Shown piece after piece: positions 55,046 to 63,746 of a stretch of DNA of 64,000 bases. The translations under genes and the position numbers were made by a program. The stretch is taken from the NCBI RefSeq assembly GCF_013432195.1, contig NZ_JACCDB010000007.1, forward strand, positions 80,506-144,505, read 5' to 3'. The DNA is from Tepidicella baoligensis. Its GTDB lineage: Bacteria; Pseudomonadota; Gammaproteobacteria; Burkholderiales; Burkholderiaceae_C. Within the stretch, counting starts at the first letter, position 1. The number at the start of each line of letters is the position of its first letter. The notes below the pieces were generated by a model. It had not been told where the DNA came from, did not search any database, and was given only the letters and a program-made list of their open reading frames with translations.

Positions 55046-55123
55046 GAGCTACCCTCTATTTTTCGTCTTCCAACCTATCGGCATTATGCCGCCAGTTCTT
55101 GTCCAGCCTGACGCCTGATCCAG

Positions 55124-55235
55124 TCACTCAGAAATTGGTGTGGCGAAGGAAGCGTAGCCGAGTGTGGAATGCCTGCGCCTGCGGTTGTAGAACGGCGTTT
55201 GCTCTCGTTGCGTAGCGGTGCCATGCACCCGCTCA
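55124..55235 (-). pseudogene. IS3-family transposase remnant (3' end of orfB)
   Basis: On the minus strand 55192-55124 reads F-Y-N-R-R-R-R-H-S-T-L-G-Y-A-S, continuing to a TGA, which is the C-terminal signature of IS3-family transposases (YNxxRRHSxLGY). Just upstream, in another frame, W-H-R-Y-A-T-R (about 55210-55235) matches the segment usually preceding it, so a small deletion or frameshift separates them. The rest of the element is missing. It lies between hsdM and the pseudouridine synthase gene. The remainder of 55046-55276 shows no gene. Confidence 0.75.
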
Positions 55236-55276
55236 TTCGTAGTACGAACCAAGCGATTGCAACCAGCAAAATGGTT

Positions 55277-55972
55277 TCAGAATGGAGCGGGCAGATGAAA
55301 ATCCATGGCCTTGCCGTTGACGGGATGCGCAAACGCCAGTTGGCAGGCGTGCAGCATCAGCCGTGGACTGGCCTGTGCGATGGTGTGTGGGGCGTACAGC
55401 TCATCGCCCAGGATCGGATGGCCGATGGCCATCAAATGAACGCGCAATTGGTGAGAGCGGCCGGTGATGGGCCGCAATCGCAGGCGGCTGCAAACGGTCG
55501 GGGCATTGGCCGCCCCCCTGTCCAGCACCTCGATCGTGGTCCACAAGGTGTGGCTGGGTTTGCCGCCTTGGAACGTCACGTGGCTGCGGGGGCGATTCGG
55601 CCAATCCACCCGCAAGGGGAGCCGAATCGAGGCCCATTTCTTGGTTGGGCTGGTGGCAGGAATGCCTGCCACCAGCGCCTCGTAGGTTTTGTGGACCGTG
55701 CGTTGCGCAAACCGTTGGTTCAAGGCGGCCTGCATTTCGGCTCCGCGAGCCATCACCACCAGGCCGGAGGTGCCCATGTCCAGGCGATGCACGATCCGTG
55801 CCTCCGGGTACAGCCGTTGTACCCGGGTGCTCAGGCAATCGGCGTTTTCGGGGCCGCGTCCGGGTACCGAAAGCAGACCGGCGGGCTTGTCGAGCACCAG
55901 CAAGGCGTCGTCGGCATACAGGACGGTCACGTCGGCAGCCGGTGGCTGGATCGGCGTGGATGGCGCATTCAC
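55277..55972 (-). CDS. RluA-family 23S rRNA/tRNA pseudouridine synthase
   Basis: About 231 aa. ALLVLDKPAGLLSVPGRG and the catalytic Asp in RIVHRLDMGTSGLVVMA are clear, with LRPITGRSHQLRVHLMAIGHPILGD later. It has no S4 domain, like the short RluA type, which modifies U746 of 23S rRNA and U32 of some tRNAs. The GTG start at 55972 overlaps the recJ stop (GTGA), with GGAGG before it; a second GTG lies at 55975. Exact target uncertain. Confidence 0.88.
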   Translation of the reverse strand: MNAPSTPIQPPAADVTVLYADDALLVLDKPAGLLSVPGRGPENADCLSTRVQRLYPEARIVHRLDMGTSGLVVMARGAEMQAALNQRFAQRTVHKTYEALVAGIPATSPTKKWASIRLPLRVDWPNRPRSHVTFQGGKPSHTLWTTIEVLDRGAANAPTVCSRLRLRPITGRSHQLRVHLMAIGHPILGDELYAPHTIAQASPRLMLHACQLAFAHPVNGKAMDFHLPAPF

Positions 55973-57705
55973 CACTCGGCTCCCTCCACCAGAAACCGCA
56001 CGCGGCGCTGGCCCTGCCACTCGTCGGCGTCGAGCCGGAAGGCGAGTTTCACCCGGTTCGGCAGCGGATCGGTGTGGCCGAACCAGATGCCATCGACCAC
56101 CTCACCGCCGTGGCGCACTTTCAGTTGCAGGTGTTTCTGCCCCACCAGTCGCTGGGAGACGATGTCCAGCTCCTCACAGAACACGGGCGGCGCGAAACCT
56201 TGCCCCCAGACCTGCTGGTGCAGGGTGTCGATCAGGTCCACGCGGCGGTATTGCGGGTCGAGCGCGCCGTCGGCTTCCAGGCGGCGCTGCAGCGTGGCGT
56301 CGTCGAGCCACTCGGCGGCGATCTGCTGGAAGGCCTGATCGAAGGTGTCGAGGTGTTCTTCGGCAATGGTGCAGCCGGCCGCCGCCGCATGGCCGCCGAA
56401 GCGCAGCAACACGCCGGGGTGGCGCTTGGCGATCAGGTCCAGCGCGTCGCGCAGGTGAAAGCCGGGGATGGAGCGCCCGGAGCCCTTGAGTTCGTGTTCC
56501 TTGCCCGGGGCCTGGCTCGCGGCAAACACGAAGGTGGGGCGGTAGAGCTTGTCCTTGAGCCGCGCGGCCACGATGCCGATGACGCCTTCGTGGAAGTCGG
56601 GGTCGAACAGGCACAGCGCGGTGGGTGGGGTGTCGGCCTCGTCCCACAGGGCTTCGGCCAGTTGCATCGCTTGCTCGCGCATGTCGCCTTCCAGCGTTTT
56701 GCGTTCGCGGTTGATGGTGTCGAGCTGCTGGGCCAGTTCGGCGGCGCGCACCGGGTCGTCGGTGCTCAGGCATTCGATGCCCAGGGTCATGTCGCGCAGG
56801 CGCCCGGCGGCGTTGAGCCGCGGCCCGAGCGCAAAGCCGAGGTCGAAGCTGCTGGCCTGCAGCGGGTGGCGGCCGGCCACCTGGAACAGGGCGGTCATGC
56901 CCGGGGGCATTTGACCGCTGCGGATGCGCCTGAGGCCCTGCGCCACCAGGCGGCGGTTGTGGGTGTCGAGCTTGACCACGTCGGCCACCGTGCCGAGTGC
57001 CACCAGGGGCAGCAGGGTGTCGATGCGCGGCTGGGTCTGGGCCGTGAACACGCCCCGGGCGCGCAGTTCCGCCCGCAGCGCCAGCAGCACGTAGAACATC
57101 ACACCCACGCCCGCAATGGATTTGCTTTCGAAAGCGCAGCCGGGCTGATTGGGGTTGACGATGACGCAGTCTTGCGGCAGCGTGACCTCTCCATTGACCA
57201 CGGCAGGCAGGTGGTGGTCGGTCACGAGCACCTGCAGGCCGAGCGAGCGGGCATGGGCCACGCCGTCCACGCTCGCGATGCCGTTGTCCACCGTGACCAG
57301 CACATCGGCCCCGCGCGCCTTCACGCGCTCGGCAATGGCTGGCGTGAGGCCGTAGCCGTCGGTCACGCGGTCGGGCACCAGGTAGTCCACGGCGGCCCAG
57401 CCGAGCGGCGCACCGAGTAGGCGCAGACCGCGCAGGCCGGTGGCGCAGGCGGTGGCGCCGTCGCAGTCGTAGTCGGCCACGATGCAGATGCGCTGTCCTG
57501 CCTGCAGGGCGTCGGCCAGCAGTCGGGCGGCAGATGTGGCCCCGAGCATGTGTTCGGGGGGCTGCAGGCGTGCCAGGTTGTCGTCGAGTTCGTCGGCGCT
57601 GCGCACGCCCCGGGCGGCATACAGGCGAGCCAGCAGGGGATGTATGCCCGCTTGTTCCAGCGCCCAGACGATGCGCGGTGGGGCATCTCGATGGATGATT
57701 TTCAT
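55969..57705 (-). CDS. recJ: Single-stranded-DNA-specific exonuclease RecJ
   Basis: A 578-aa DHH-superfamily 5'-3' exonuclease in recombination and mismatch repair. Motifs include IVADYDCDGATA, VLVTVDNGIAS, VLVTDHHLP, and NAAGRLRDM, with the DHHA1 motif RFGGHAAAAGCT in the second half and an OB fold at the end. ATG 57705 begins MKIIHRDAPPR. It starts four bases after the RpfE-like gene stop, and its stop overlaps the pseudouridine synthase start, so three genes are transcribed together. Confidence 0.94.
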   Translation of the reverse strand: MKIIHRDAPPRIVWALEQAGIHPLLARLYAARGVRSADELDDNLARLQPPEHMLGATSAARLLADALQAGQRICIVADYDCDGATACATGLRGLRLLGAPLGWAAVDYLVPDRVTDGYGLTPAIAERVKARGADVLVTVDNGIASVDGVAHARSLGLQVLVTDHHLPAVVNGEVTLPQDCVIVNPNQPGCAFESKSIAGVGVMFYVLLALRAELRARGVFTAQTQPRIDTLLPLVALGTVADVVKLDTHNRRLVAQGLRRIRSGQMPPGMTALFQVAGRHPLQASSFDLGFALGPRLNAAGRLRDMTLGIECLSTDDPVRAAELAQQLDTINRERKTLEGDMREQAMQLAEALWDEADTPPTALCLFDPDFHEGVIGIVAARLKDKLYRPTFVFAASQAPGKEHELKGSGRSIPGFHLRDALDLIAKRHPGVLLRFGGHAAAAGCTIAEEHLDTFDQAFQQIAAEWLDDATLQRRLEADGALDPQYRRVDLIDTLHQQVWGQGFAPPVFCEELDIVSQRLVGQKHLQLKVRHGGEVVDGIWFGHTDPLPNRVKLAFRLDADEWQGQRRVRFLVEGAEW

Positions 57706-57709
57706 GGGT

Positions 57710-58702
57710 TCACAGTGAAGCGAGGATGTCACGCACCGAAGCACGGGGCGGGCGGCGTGGCAGGATCCGGCGTAGGGCCTGCCGCCAGCCACCGCGGCTG
57801 GAGGCGTTGTCTGATGGTGGCTGGGTGTGCCAGGTTTGGTAGTGGCGCTCGCCGCAGAGGGTCAGGGAGCGCGGGGTGGCCGGCATGGCTGGCTCCAGCC
57901 AAGGGGCAATCACGTCGCGGTCCAGGGCGCGCCACGCCGCGGCCCAGGCGCCCCAGTCTCCTTGCAGGACGGCTTCCCGCAGGGTGTCGTTCACCCGTGG
58001 CGGTGGAGGGGCCGTGGCGGCTTCCCGGTCGCTGAGCCAGCCGCTGCCGCTGATCCACAGGCCATTGACTGCGGGCAGGCCGCGAGCCGCGCGCGCGTCA
58101 TTGACCGGGTGGGTGTAGAACAGCATCTGCGCTTCGTTGAGCAGGCGCAGCAAGGGGCGAACGGCAGGCGTGACGGTGGCGTTCGGCAGCCAGCCGTCGA
58201 GCCGTCGGTGGGCGACCCGGTCCAGGCTGGGCCAGGGCAGGTCGCGGAACACCTCGCCTTCGGCGCGCCAGCGGGTGGGCTGTTCGGGCACCAGGGTCAG
58301 GCCGTCTTCCTCGGCCAGTGGACGCAGGGCATCCCACAAGCGGCAGGCTTCTTCCTCGGTGAGGGTGCTCGGGGGTACGGGTTGCAGGCTCACCTGTTCC
58401 ATGCCCACCGTCCAGTGGCACAGGTGGAACCAGGCGCATGGGCGGTTCACGACGCCCGCATGCCAGGCCGCCAGGGGCAGGGTGCCATCGCGCCGGGGTG
58501 CCCAGCCCAAGGCAGAGGCGAGCGCCTGCTCGTGTGGGGTGTTGTATCGGTGGATGTCGCCTCGTACCGGGCCGGTGGTGTACCACCGTTGCAGCACCGC
58601 GCCCAGTGCGGGCAGCTCCAGCGTGTCCGGTGCGGCACGGCAGGCGTCGTCGGCGGCGGCAAATGGCACGAGCAGGTGGTCGGGGCTGGAACGGTCGGGC
58701 AT
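57710..58702 (-). CDS. RpfE-like / phosphoglycerate-mutase-annotated protein upstream of recJ
   Basis: About 330 aa. It begins SPDHLLVPFAAADD and contains LCHWTVGMEQVSLQP, FRDLPWPSLDRVAHRRLDGWLP, MLFYTHPVNDARAARGLPAVNGLWISGSG (core H-P-V-N-x-x-R-x-x-x-G-x-P-x-V-N-G-L-W). That pattern occurs in a family that sits directly upstream of recJ in beta- and gammaproteobacteria, called RpfE in Xanthomonas and often annotated as a cofactor-independent phosphoglycerate mutase. I see no clear metal-binding mutase motif, so that activity is doubtful. ATG 58702 fits the family start; GTG 58750 and ATG 58732 are also in frame. Confidence 0.72.
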   Translation of the reverse strand: MPDRSSPDHLLVPFAAADDACRAAPDTLELPALGAVLQRWYTTGPVRGDIHRYNTPHEQALASALGWAPRRDGTLPLAAWHAGVVNRPCAWFHLCHWTVGMEQVSLQPVPPSTLTEEEACRLWDALRPLAEEDGLTLVPEQPTRWRAEGEVFRDLPWPSLDRVAHRRLDGWLPNATVTPAVRPLLRLLNEAQMLFYTHPVNDARAARGLPAVNGLWISGSGWLSDREAATAPPPPRVNDTLREAVLQGDWGAWAAAWRALDRDVIAPWLEPAMPATPRSLTLCGERHYQTWHTQPPSDNASSRGGWRQALRRILPRRPPRASVRDILASL

Positions 58703-58777
58703 GAGGGGCTGTTGCGGTCGAAGCCAAACCATGATTGTCGGGGATGCCACAATTCACGCTGGCGAATGCGAAGAACC

Positions 58778-60034
58778 ATGCAGATTCCCTACGAGATCCT
58801 CCTGGGCTGGCGCTACACGCGCGGCGGCCGGGGCACCCGGCGCAACGGCTTCATCTCCTTCATCAGCGGCGTGTCCATGCTGGGCATTGCGCTGGGAGTG
58901 GCCGCGCTCATCATCGTGCTGAGCGTGATGAACGGCTTCCAGAAGGAGGTGCGTGACCGCATGTTGGGGGTGCTGTCGCACATCGAGGTGTTGGCGCCGG
59001 GCGGCGAGGCCATCCCCGATGTGGACCGGACTTTACGTGAAGTGCGCGCCCACCCCGAGGTGCGAGGTGTGGCACCGTTCATCGCGGCGCAAGGGCTGCT
59101 GGCGCGCGGCGAGGACATGAAGGGCGCGCTGATCCGGGGCATCGACCCCGCTTTGGAGCCCGAGGTGACCGACCTCGCCGCAGACCAGGCCCAGGCGGCG
59201 CTGGCCCGGCTGGCACCCGGGCAGTACGGCGTGGTGCTGGGCGCGGCGCTGGCCCGCAGCCTGGGCGTGACCACGGGCGATGCCGTCACGCTGATCGCCC
59301 CGAGCGGGCAGCTCACCCCGGCAGGGGTGGTGCCGCGCCTGCGCCAGATGACGGTCGTGGGCCTGTTCGACTCCGGCCATTACGAATACGACTCCGCGCT
59401 CGCCTTCGTGCATCTGGACGACGCGGCGCGCATCTTCCGGCTCGAAGGGCCGAGCGGCGTGCGCCTGAAAATCCGCGATCTGCATCAGGCGCGCGAGGTG
59501 GCTCTGCAGCTCGCCGCCACGTTGAGCGGCGACCTGCTCATCCGCGACTGGACGCGCCAGAACCGCACCTGGTTTGCGGCCGTTCAACTCGAAAAGCGCA
59601 TGATGTTCATCATCCTCACCCTCATCGTGGCGGTGGCGGCGTTCAACCTCGTCTCCACACTGGTGATGACGGTGACCGACAAGCGGGCCGACATCGCCAT
59701 TCTGCGCACGCTGGGGGCCAGCCCTGGCAGCATCATGGCCGTGTTCGTGGTGCAGGGAGCGATGGTGGGCGTGATCGGCACCGGGGTCGGCCTGTTGCTG
59801 GGCCTGGGGGTGGCTTTCCATATCGACACCTTGGTACCTGCGCTGGAAAGCCTGCTCGGCGCCAGCTTCCTGCCGCAGGACATCTACCTCATCAGCCGCA
59901 TGCCCAGCGACCCCCAGCGCGCCGACATCGTCCCCATCGGGCTGATCTCCCTGGCCCTGGCCTTCGTTGCCACCCTGTACCCGAGCTGGCGCGCCAGCCG
60001 CGTCAACCCCGCGGAGGCCCTGCGCTATGAATGA
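58778..60034 (+). CDS. lolC: Lipoprotein-releasing ABC transporter permease LolC/LolE
   Basis: A 418-aa inner-membrane permease of the MacB/LolC fold. One N-terminal membrane helix ([21 protein letters not shown]), a large periplasmic domain (about 50-270) and three C-terminal helices are seen; [26 protein letters not shown] and the coupling region end in [12 protein letters not shown]. It extracts mature lipoproteins for delivery to LolA, powered by LolD. Only one permease gene is present before lolD, so a homodimeric (LolF-type) complex is possible unless lolE is elsewhere. Overlaps lolD by eight bases. Confidence 0.92.
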   Translation: MQIPYEILLGWRYTRGGRGTRRNGFISFISGVSMLGIALGVAALIIVLSVMNGFQKEVRDRMLGVLSHIEVLAPGGEAIPDVDRTLREVRAHPEVRGVAPFIAAQGLLARGEDMKGALIRGIDPALEPEVTDLAADQAQAALARLAPGQYGVVLGAALARSLGVTTGDAVTLIAPSGQLTPAGVVPRLRQMTVVGLFDSGHYEYDSALAFVHLDDAARIFRLEGPSGVRLKIRDLHQAREVALQLAATLSGDLLIRDWTRQNRTWFAAVQLEKRMMFIILTLIVAVAAFNLVSTLVMTVTDKRADIAILRTLGASPGSIMAVFVVQGAMVGVIGTGVGLLLGLGVAFHIDTLVPALESLLGASFLPQDIYLISRMPSDPQRADIVPIGLISLALAFVATLYPSWRASRVNPAEALRYE

Positions 60035-60725
60035 GCCGTTGCGGCCAGGCGAGGCGGTGCTGCGCGCGACCGGGCTGGTCAAGCGTTTTCAGGAAGGGCG
60101 GCTGGATGTGACCGTGCTGCGCGGGGTGGACTTGTGCGTGCAAGCGGGCGAGACGCTGGCCATCGTCGGGGCGTCGGGGTCGGGCAAGAGCACGCTGTTG
60201 CATCTGCTTGGGGGGCTGGATGCGCCGACCAGCGGTCGTGTGGAGCTGTGTGGCACCCCATGGGATGGGTTGGGTGCTGCCCGGCAGGGCGTGTTGCGCA
60301 ACCGGCACCTGGGTTTCGTCTATCAGTTCCACCATCTGCTGCCGGAATTTAGCGCCCGCGACAACGTGGCCATGCCGTTGTGGATCCGGCGGGCGCCGCG
60401 CGATCAGGCCGCTGTGCAGGCCGCCGAATGGCTGGGCAAGGTGGGCCTGGCCGAGCGACTGCACCACCGTCCGGCCGAGCTTTCCGGGGGTGAGCGCCAG
60501 CGCGTGGCCATCGCCCGTGCCTTGGTGACTCGACCCGCCTGCGTGCTGGCCGACGAGCCCACCGGCAACCTCGATCGTGCCTCGGCCGAGACCGTGTTTG
60601 CCCTCATGCTCGCGTTGGCGCGGGAGCAGGGCACAGCGTTCGTGGTCGTGACCCACGATGCCGAACTCGCCACTCGCTGCGACCGGGTGTTGCACATGCG
60701 CGACGGCTGCCTGAACCCGACTTGA
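60027..60725 (+). CDS. lolD: Lipoprotein-releasing ABC transporter ATPase LolD
   Basis: A 232-aa ABC ATPase. Walker A is [18 protein letters not shown], the Q-loop is in [14 protein letters not shown], the signature is [17 protein letters not shown], and Walker B is [12 protein letters not shown] with the H-loop [13 protein letters not shown] is characteristic of LolD. ATG 60027 lies inside the end of lolC, indicating translational coupling. Confidence 0.94.
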   Translation: MNEPLRPGEAVLRATGLVKRFQEGRLDVTVLRGVDLCVQAGETLAIVGASGSGKSTLLHLLGGLDAPTSGRVELCGTPWDGLGAARQGVLRNRHLGFVYQFHHLLPEFSARDNVAMPLWIRRAPRDQAAVQAAEWLGKVGLAERLHHRPAELSGGERQRVAIARALVTRPACVLADEPTGNLDRASAETVFALMLALAREQGTAFVVVTHDAELATRCDRVLHMRDGCLNPT

Positions 60726-60810
60726 CCCCGCGGTGCTCGCCCGCACGGGGCGCAGCCAGAGGAGCCGTTGGCTTGCACTCGTCAGGAAAGCGTGGGATTC
60801 AGGGTTTACA

Positions 60811-60826
60811 CTAATCAATATATTAG
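60811..60826. promoter_or_regulatory. AT-rich dyad upstream of the sox ArsR regulator
   Basis: CTAAT (60811-60815) and ATTAG (60822-60826) form an inverted pair around CAATAT within an AT-rich block (60804-60846) that stands out in this GC-rich DNA. It lies 23 bases before the regulator ATG, a natural autoregulatory operator. AATCAAT is repeated at 60813-60819 and 60829-60835. Confidence 0.5.
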
Positions 60827-60848
60827 CAATCAATCATATAGTTTAGGA

Positions 60849-61250
60849 ATGACGGCCCGACCCCTGGATGACCCCGATCACACGAACGCCTTGCAGCAGG
60901 TGTTTGAGGTCGTGGCGCGACATTTCGGGGTTTTGGCCGAGCCGACCCGGCTGCGCATCCTGCATGTGCTCTGCCAGGAAGAGAAGTGCGTCAACGACAT
61001 CATCAAAGCCACGGGCATGGCGCAGGCCAACGTCTCGCGGCATCTGGGGTTGATGTACCAAGCAGGCATGCTGTTGCGGCGGCGTGAGGGCACGCAGGTG
61101 TTCTATCGCGTCGCCGACCACGTGTTGGTGGAGCTGTGTCGCAGCGTTCTGGTGCAGGTGGTGTCGGGCATGGACGAACTGACCCGCGCCCGTAGCCGCG
61201 CAACCGATTTTTCCCCGATGGGCCTGGCCGGACCCGTCGGCCAGGATTGA
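60849..61250 (+). CDS. soxR: ArsR-family thiol-sensing regulator of sox genes
   Basis: About 133 aa, ArsR/SmtB winged helix: VLAEPTRLRILHVLCQEEKCVNDI and ATGMAQANVSRHLGLMYQAGML. Cys42, Cys47 and Cys97 are present; two cysteines flanking the DNA-binding core match the sulfane-sulfur switch of the SqrR/YgaV/SoxR group, which represses sulfur-oxidation genes until persulfides form. ATG 60849 has AGGA immediately before it, too close for normal spacing. TTG 60768, with AGAGGAG upstream, is in frame, but the operator-like region would then be coding, so the start is uncertain. The gene directly precedes soxC. Confidence 0.85.
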   Translation: MTARPLDDPDHTNALQQVFEVVARHFGVLAEPTRLRILHVLCQEEKCVNDIIKATGMAQANVSRHLGLMYQAGMLLRRREGTQVFYRVADHVLVELCRSVLVQVVSGMDELTRARSRATDFSPMGLAGPVGQD

Positions 61251-61273
61251 ACGGCCACAAAAGGAACCAGCAA

Positions 61274-62626
61274 GTGTCTAGAGACCTGAGCGAAGTCATC
61301 GGGCGCGTATTGCCAGCGCCCGAGAACCACTTGAGCCCAGAGCGGCTCGAGCAGGCGCGCAAGGCGCGCCGCAGCTTCATGGGCAAGGCCCTGGCCATGG
61401 GCGCCGGTGCCATGGCGGCAACCGCCACGGCCAGCCGTGCGCTGGCAGCGGAGGGCGAGGATGCGATCCTCAACCTGCCCGAGCACACCACCGGGCTGGG
61501 TCAGCCGGTGGCTGCCCTTGGTTATGGCCAGCCGAGCAAGTGGGAGGCGAACCTGCAACGCCGTGAGAGCCCGGGCCTGACCCGGGTGTCGCAGGCGTCG
61601 GTGAGCTTCACCCCGTTGCAGGGCTTGTTTGGCATCATCACACCCAGTGGCCTGCACTTCGAGCGCCACCATCAGGGCTGGTGGGACATCGACCCCTCCA
61701 AGCACCGGCTCATGGTTCACGGCGAGGAGGGCATGATCAAGCGCCCGCGCGTGTTCACCATGGACGACCTGATGCGCTTGCCCAGCGTCTCGCGCATCCA
61801 TTTCATCGAATGCGGTGCCAACTCCGCTCCGGAATGGGGCAACGTGGCGCTGCCCTCCGTGCAGTACACCCACGGCATGCTGAGCTGTTCCGAGTTCACC
61901 GGGGTGCTGCTGTCCACCTTGTTGGAGATGTGCGGCATCGACCGCAAGAAGGCGAAGTACGTCCTGGCCGAAGGCGCCGACGGCTCCTCCATGACGCGCA
62001 CGATTTCCATCGAACAGGCCATGGACGATGTCATCGTGGCCTGGGGCATGAACGGGGAGATGTTGCGGCCGGAAAACGGTTATCCGCTGCGTCTGGTCGT
62101 GCCGGGTGTCCAGGGGGTGAGTTGGGTCAAGTACCTGCGCCGTATCAAGGTGGGTGACATGAAGTGGGCCACCAAGGATGAGGCCATCCACTACATCGAC
62201 CTCATGCCTGATGGCACGCACCGCCAATACACCGGCATCCAGGAGTGCAAGTCGGTCATCACCACGCCTTCGGGCGGGCAGATGCTGCTGGACCGCGGCT
62301 ATTACAACGTCACTGGCCTGGCCTGGTCGGGCCGCGGCACCATCAAGCGCGTCGATGTCAGCGTAGATGGGGGCCGCAACTGGCGCACCGCGCGTCTGGA
62401 GGGCCCCATTCTGCCCAAGGCGCTGACGCGCTTCAACATCGACTGGGTGTGGGACGGCAAACCCGCCATTCTGCAAAGCCGTGCCATCGACAGCACCGGC
62501 TATGTCCAGCCCAAGATCAATCAGCTTCGCGCGGTGCGTGGCACCCGTTCCATCTATCACCAGAACGCGATCCAGAGCTGGCTGGTATCGGAAAACGGCG
62601 AAGTCTCCAACGTGCAGGTGTACTGA
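61274..62626 (+). CDS. soxC: Sulfite dehydrogenase molybdopterin subunit SoxC
   Basis: About 450 aa, sulfite-oxidase-fold enzyme. The N-terminus has a Tat signal (RRSFMGKALAMGAGAMAA...ALA) for folded export. The molybdenum-ligand Cys is in IHFIECGANSAPEW. PSVQYTHGMLSCSEFTGV, WVKYLRRIKVGDM and the dimerisation domain from about residue 330 (GTIKRVDVSVDGGRNW) are typical. SoxCD acts in the periplasm, oxidising the sulfane sulfur bound to SoxY. GTG 61274 with AAGGA eight bases upstream is preferred to TTG 61247, which lacks a spaced ribosome site. Its stop overlaps soxD by one base. Confidence 0.93.
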   Translation: MSRDLSEVIGRVLPAPENHLSPERLEQARKARRSFMGKALAMGAGAMAATATASRALAAEGEDAILNLPEHTTGLGQPVAALGYGQPSKWEANLQRRESPGLTRVSQASVSFTPLQGLFGIITPSGLHFERHHQGWWDIDPSKHRLMVHGEEGMIKRPRVFTMDDLMRLPSVSRIHFIECGANSAPEWGNVALPSVQYTHGMLSCSEFTGVLLSTLLEMCGIDRKKAKYVLAEGADGSSMTRTISIEQAMDDVIVAWGMNGEMLRPENGYPLRLVVPGVQGVSWVKYLRRIKVGDMKWATKDEAIHYIDLMPDGTHRQYTGIQECKSVITTPSGGQMLLDRGYYNVTGLAWSGRGTIKRVDVSVDGGRNWRTARLEGPILPKALTRFNIDWVWDGKPAILQSRAIDSTGYVQPKINQLRAVRGTRSIYHQNAIQSWLVSENGEVSNVQVY

Positions 62627-63717
62627 TGAAAAACAAGTTCCAGAAAACCCTACAGGTGCTGGCCCTGATGGCCGTGCTGGCCGGATTTGGGTCTGGGTTG
62701 GCCCATGCCCAGGCACAAAAGCCTTGGCACGACATCGGGCGCGAGGCCAAGCCAGCCGAGATCAAGGCCTGGGACATCGATGTGCGTCCGGACTTCAAGG
62801 GTCTGCCCAAGGGCTCTGGCTCCGTGTCGCTGGGCGAGCAGGTGTGGGAAGCGCAGTGTGCGTCCTGCCACGGCGTGTTCGGTGAATCCAACGAGGTGTT
62901 CACCCCCATCGTCGGTGGCACCACCAAGGAAGACATCCAGCGTGGCCGCGTGAAGAACCTGGAGGAGGGCTCCACCTATCCGCAAAGGACCACGATGATG
63001 AAGGTCGCCACGGTGTCCACCTTGTGGGACTACATCAACCGGGCCATGCCTTGGAATGCACCGAAGAGCCTGAAGGTGGAAGAGGTCTATGGCGTCCTTG
63101 CCTACATCCTCCACTTGGCCGACGTGGTGCCCGGCGACTTCGTGCTCAGCGACCAGAACATCGCCGAGGTGCAAAAGCGCATGCCCAATCGCAACGGCAT
63201 GGTGTTCTACGAGCCGCTGTGGCGTGTCGACGGCAAGGGCGACGTGCAAAACGTCGCATGCATGAAGGACTGCCCGGTCGAGGTGTCGATCCGCTCCTCA
63301 CTGCCAGAGTTTGCCCGCGACGCCCATGGCAACATCCGTGAGCAGAACCGCATCATCGGGCCCGTCCGCGGGGCGGACACCACCAAGCCGCCGCCCAGCG
63401 AGCCCCTGACGCAGCGCATCACGGTGGAGGCCGTGGTCGTGGCTCAGGCCAGTCCGGCGGCCAACGACCCCAAAGCGCTGCTGAACACGAACTCGTGCAC
63501 CGCCTGCCATGGCATCAACCATAAAATCGTCGGTCCCGGCTTCAACGACATCGCAGCCAAGAACAAAGACCGCGCCAACGCTGTGGCCTATTTGATCGAC
63601 AAGATCAAGAACGGCGGCTCGGGCGTGTATGGTGCCATTCCCATGCCGGCCCAACCCCAGGTCAGCGACGCGGATGCGAAGGCGATCGCCGACTGGATCG
63701 TTGCCGGTGCCAAGTGA
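62626..63717 (+). CDS. soxD: Sulfite dehydrogenase diheme cytochrome subunit SoxD
   Basis: A 363-aa periplasmic cytochrome c. A Sec signal peptide (residues 1-28, cleaved near AHA) is followed by two heme-binding domains, CASCH at residues 78-82 and CTACH near residue 292. AMPWNAPKSLKVEEVYGVLAYIL and MPNRNGM supply typical SoxD contacts. It accepts electrons from SoxC and passes them to the respiratory chain. TGATG overlap with soxC shows coupling. Confidence 0.94.
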   Translation: MKNKFQKTLQVLALMAVLAGFGSGLAHAQAQKPWHDIGREAKPAEIKAWDIDVRPDFKGLPKGSGSVSLGEQVWEAQCASCHGVFGESNEVFTPIVGGTTKEDIQRGRVKNLEEGSTYPQRTTMMKVATVSTLWDYINRAMPWNAPKSLKVEEVYGVLAYILHLADVVPGDFVLSDQNIAEVQKRMPNRNGMVFYEPLWRVDGKGDVQNVACMKDCPVEVSIRSSLPEFARDAHGNIREQNRIIGPVRGADTTKPPPSEPLTQRITVEAVVVAQASPAANDPKALLNTNSCTACHGINHKIVGPGFNDIAAKNKDRANAVAYLIDKIKNGGSGVYGAIPMPAQPQVSDADAKAIADWIVAGAK

Positions 63718-63746
63718 GTTTTTTTCCCATCAGGAGTTGTTACCCC

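Noticed and set aside
57710..58702. Firm call of phosphoglycerate mutase
   Set aside because: The pattern matches the family found upstream of recJ, but no metal-binding or phosphoserine mutase motif is visible, so only a cautious name is given.
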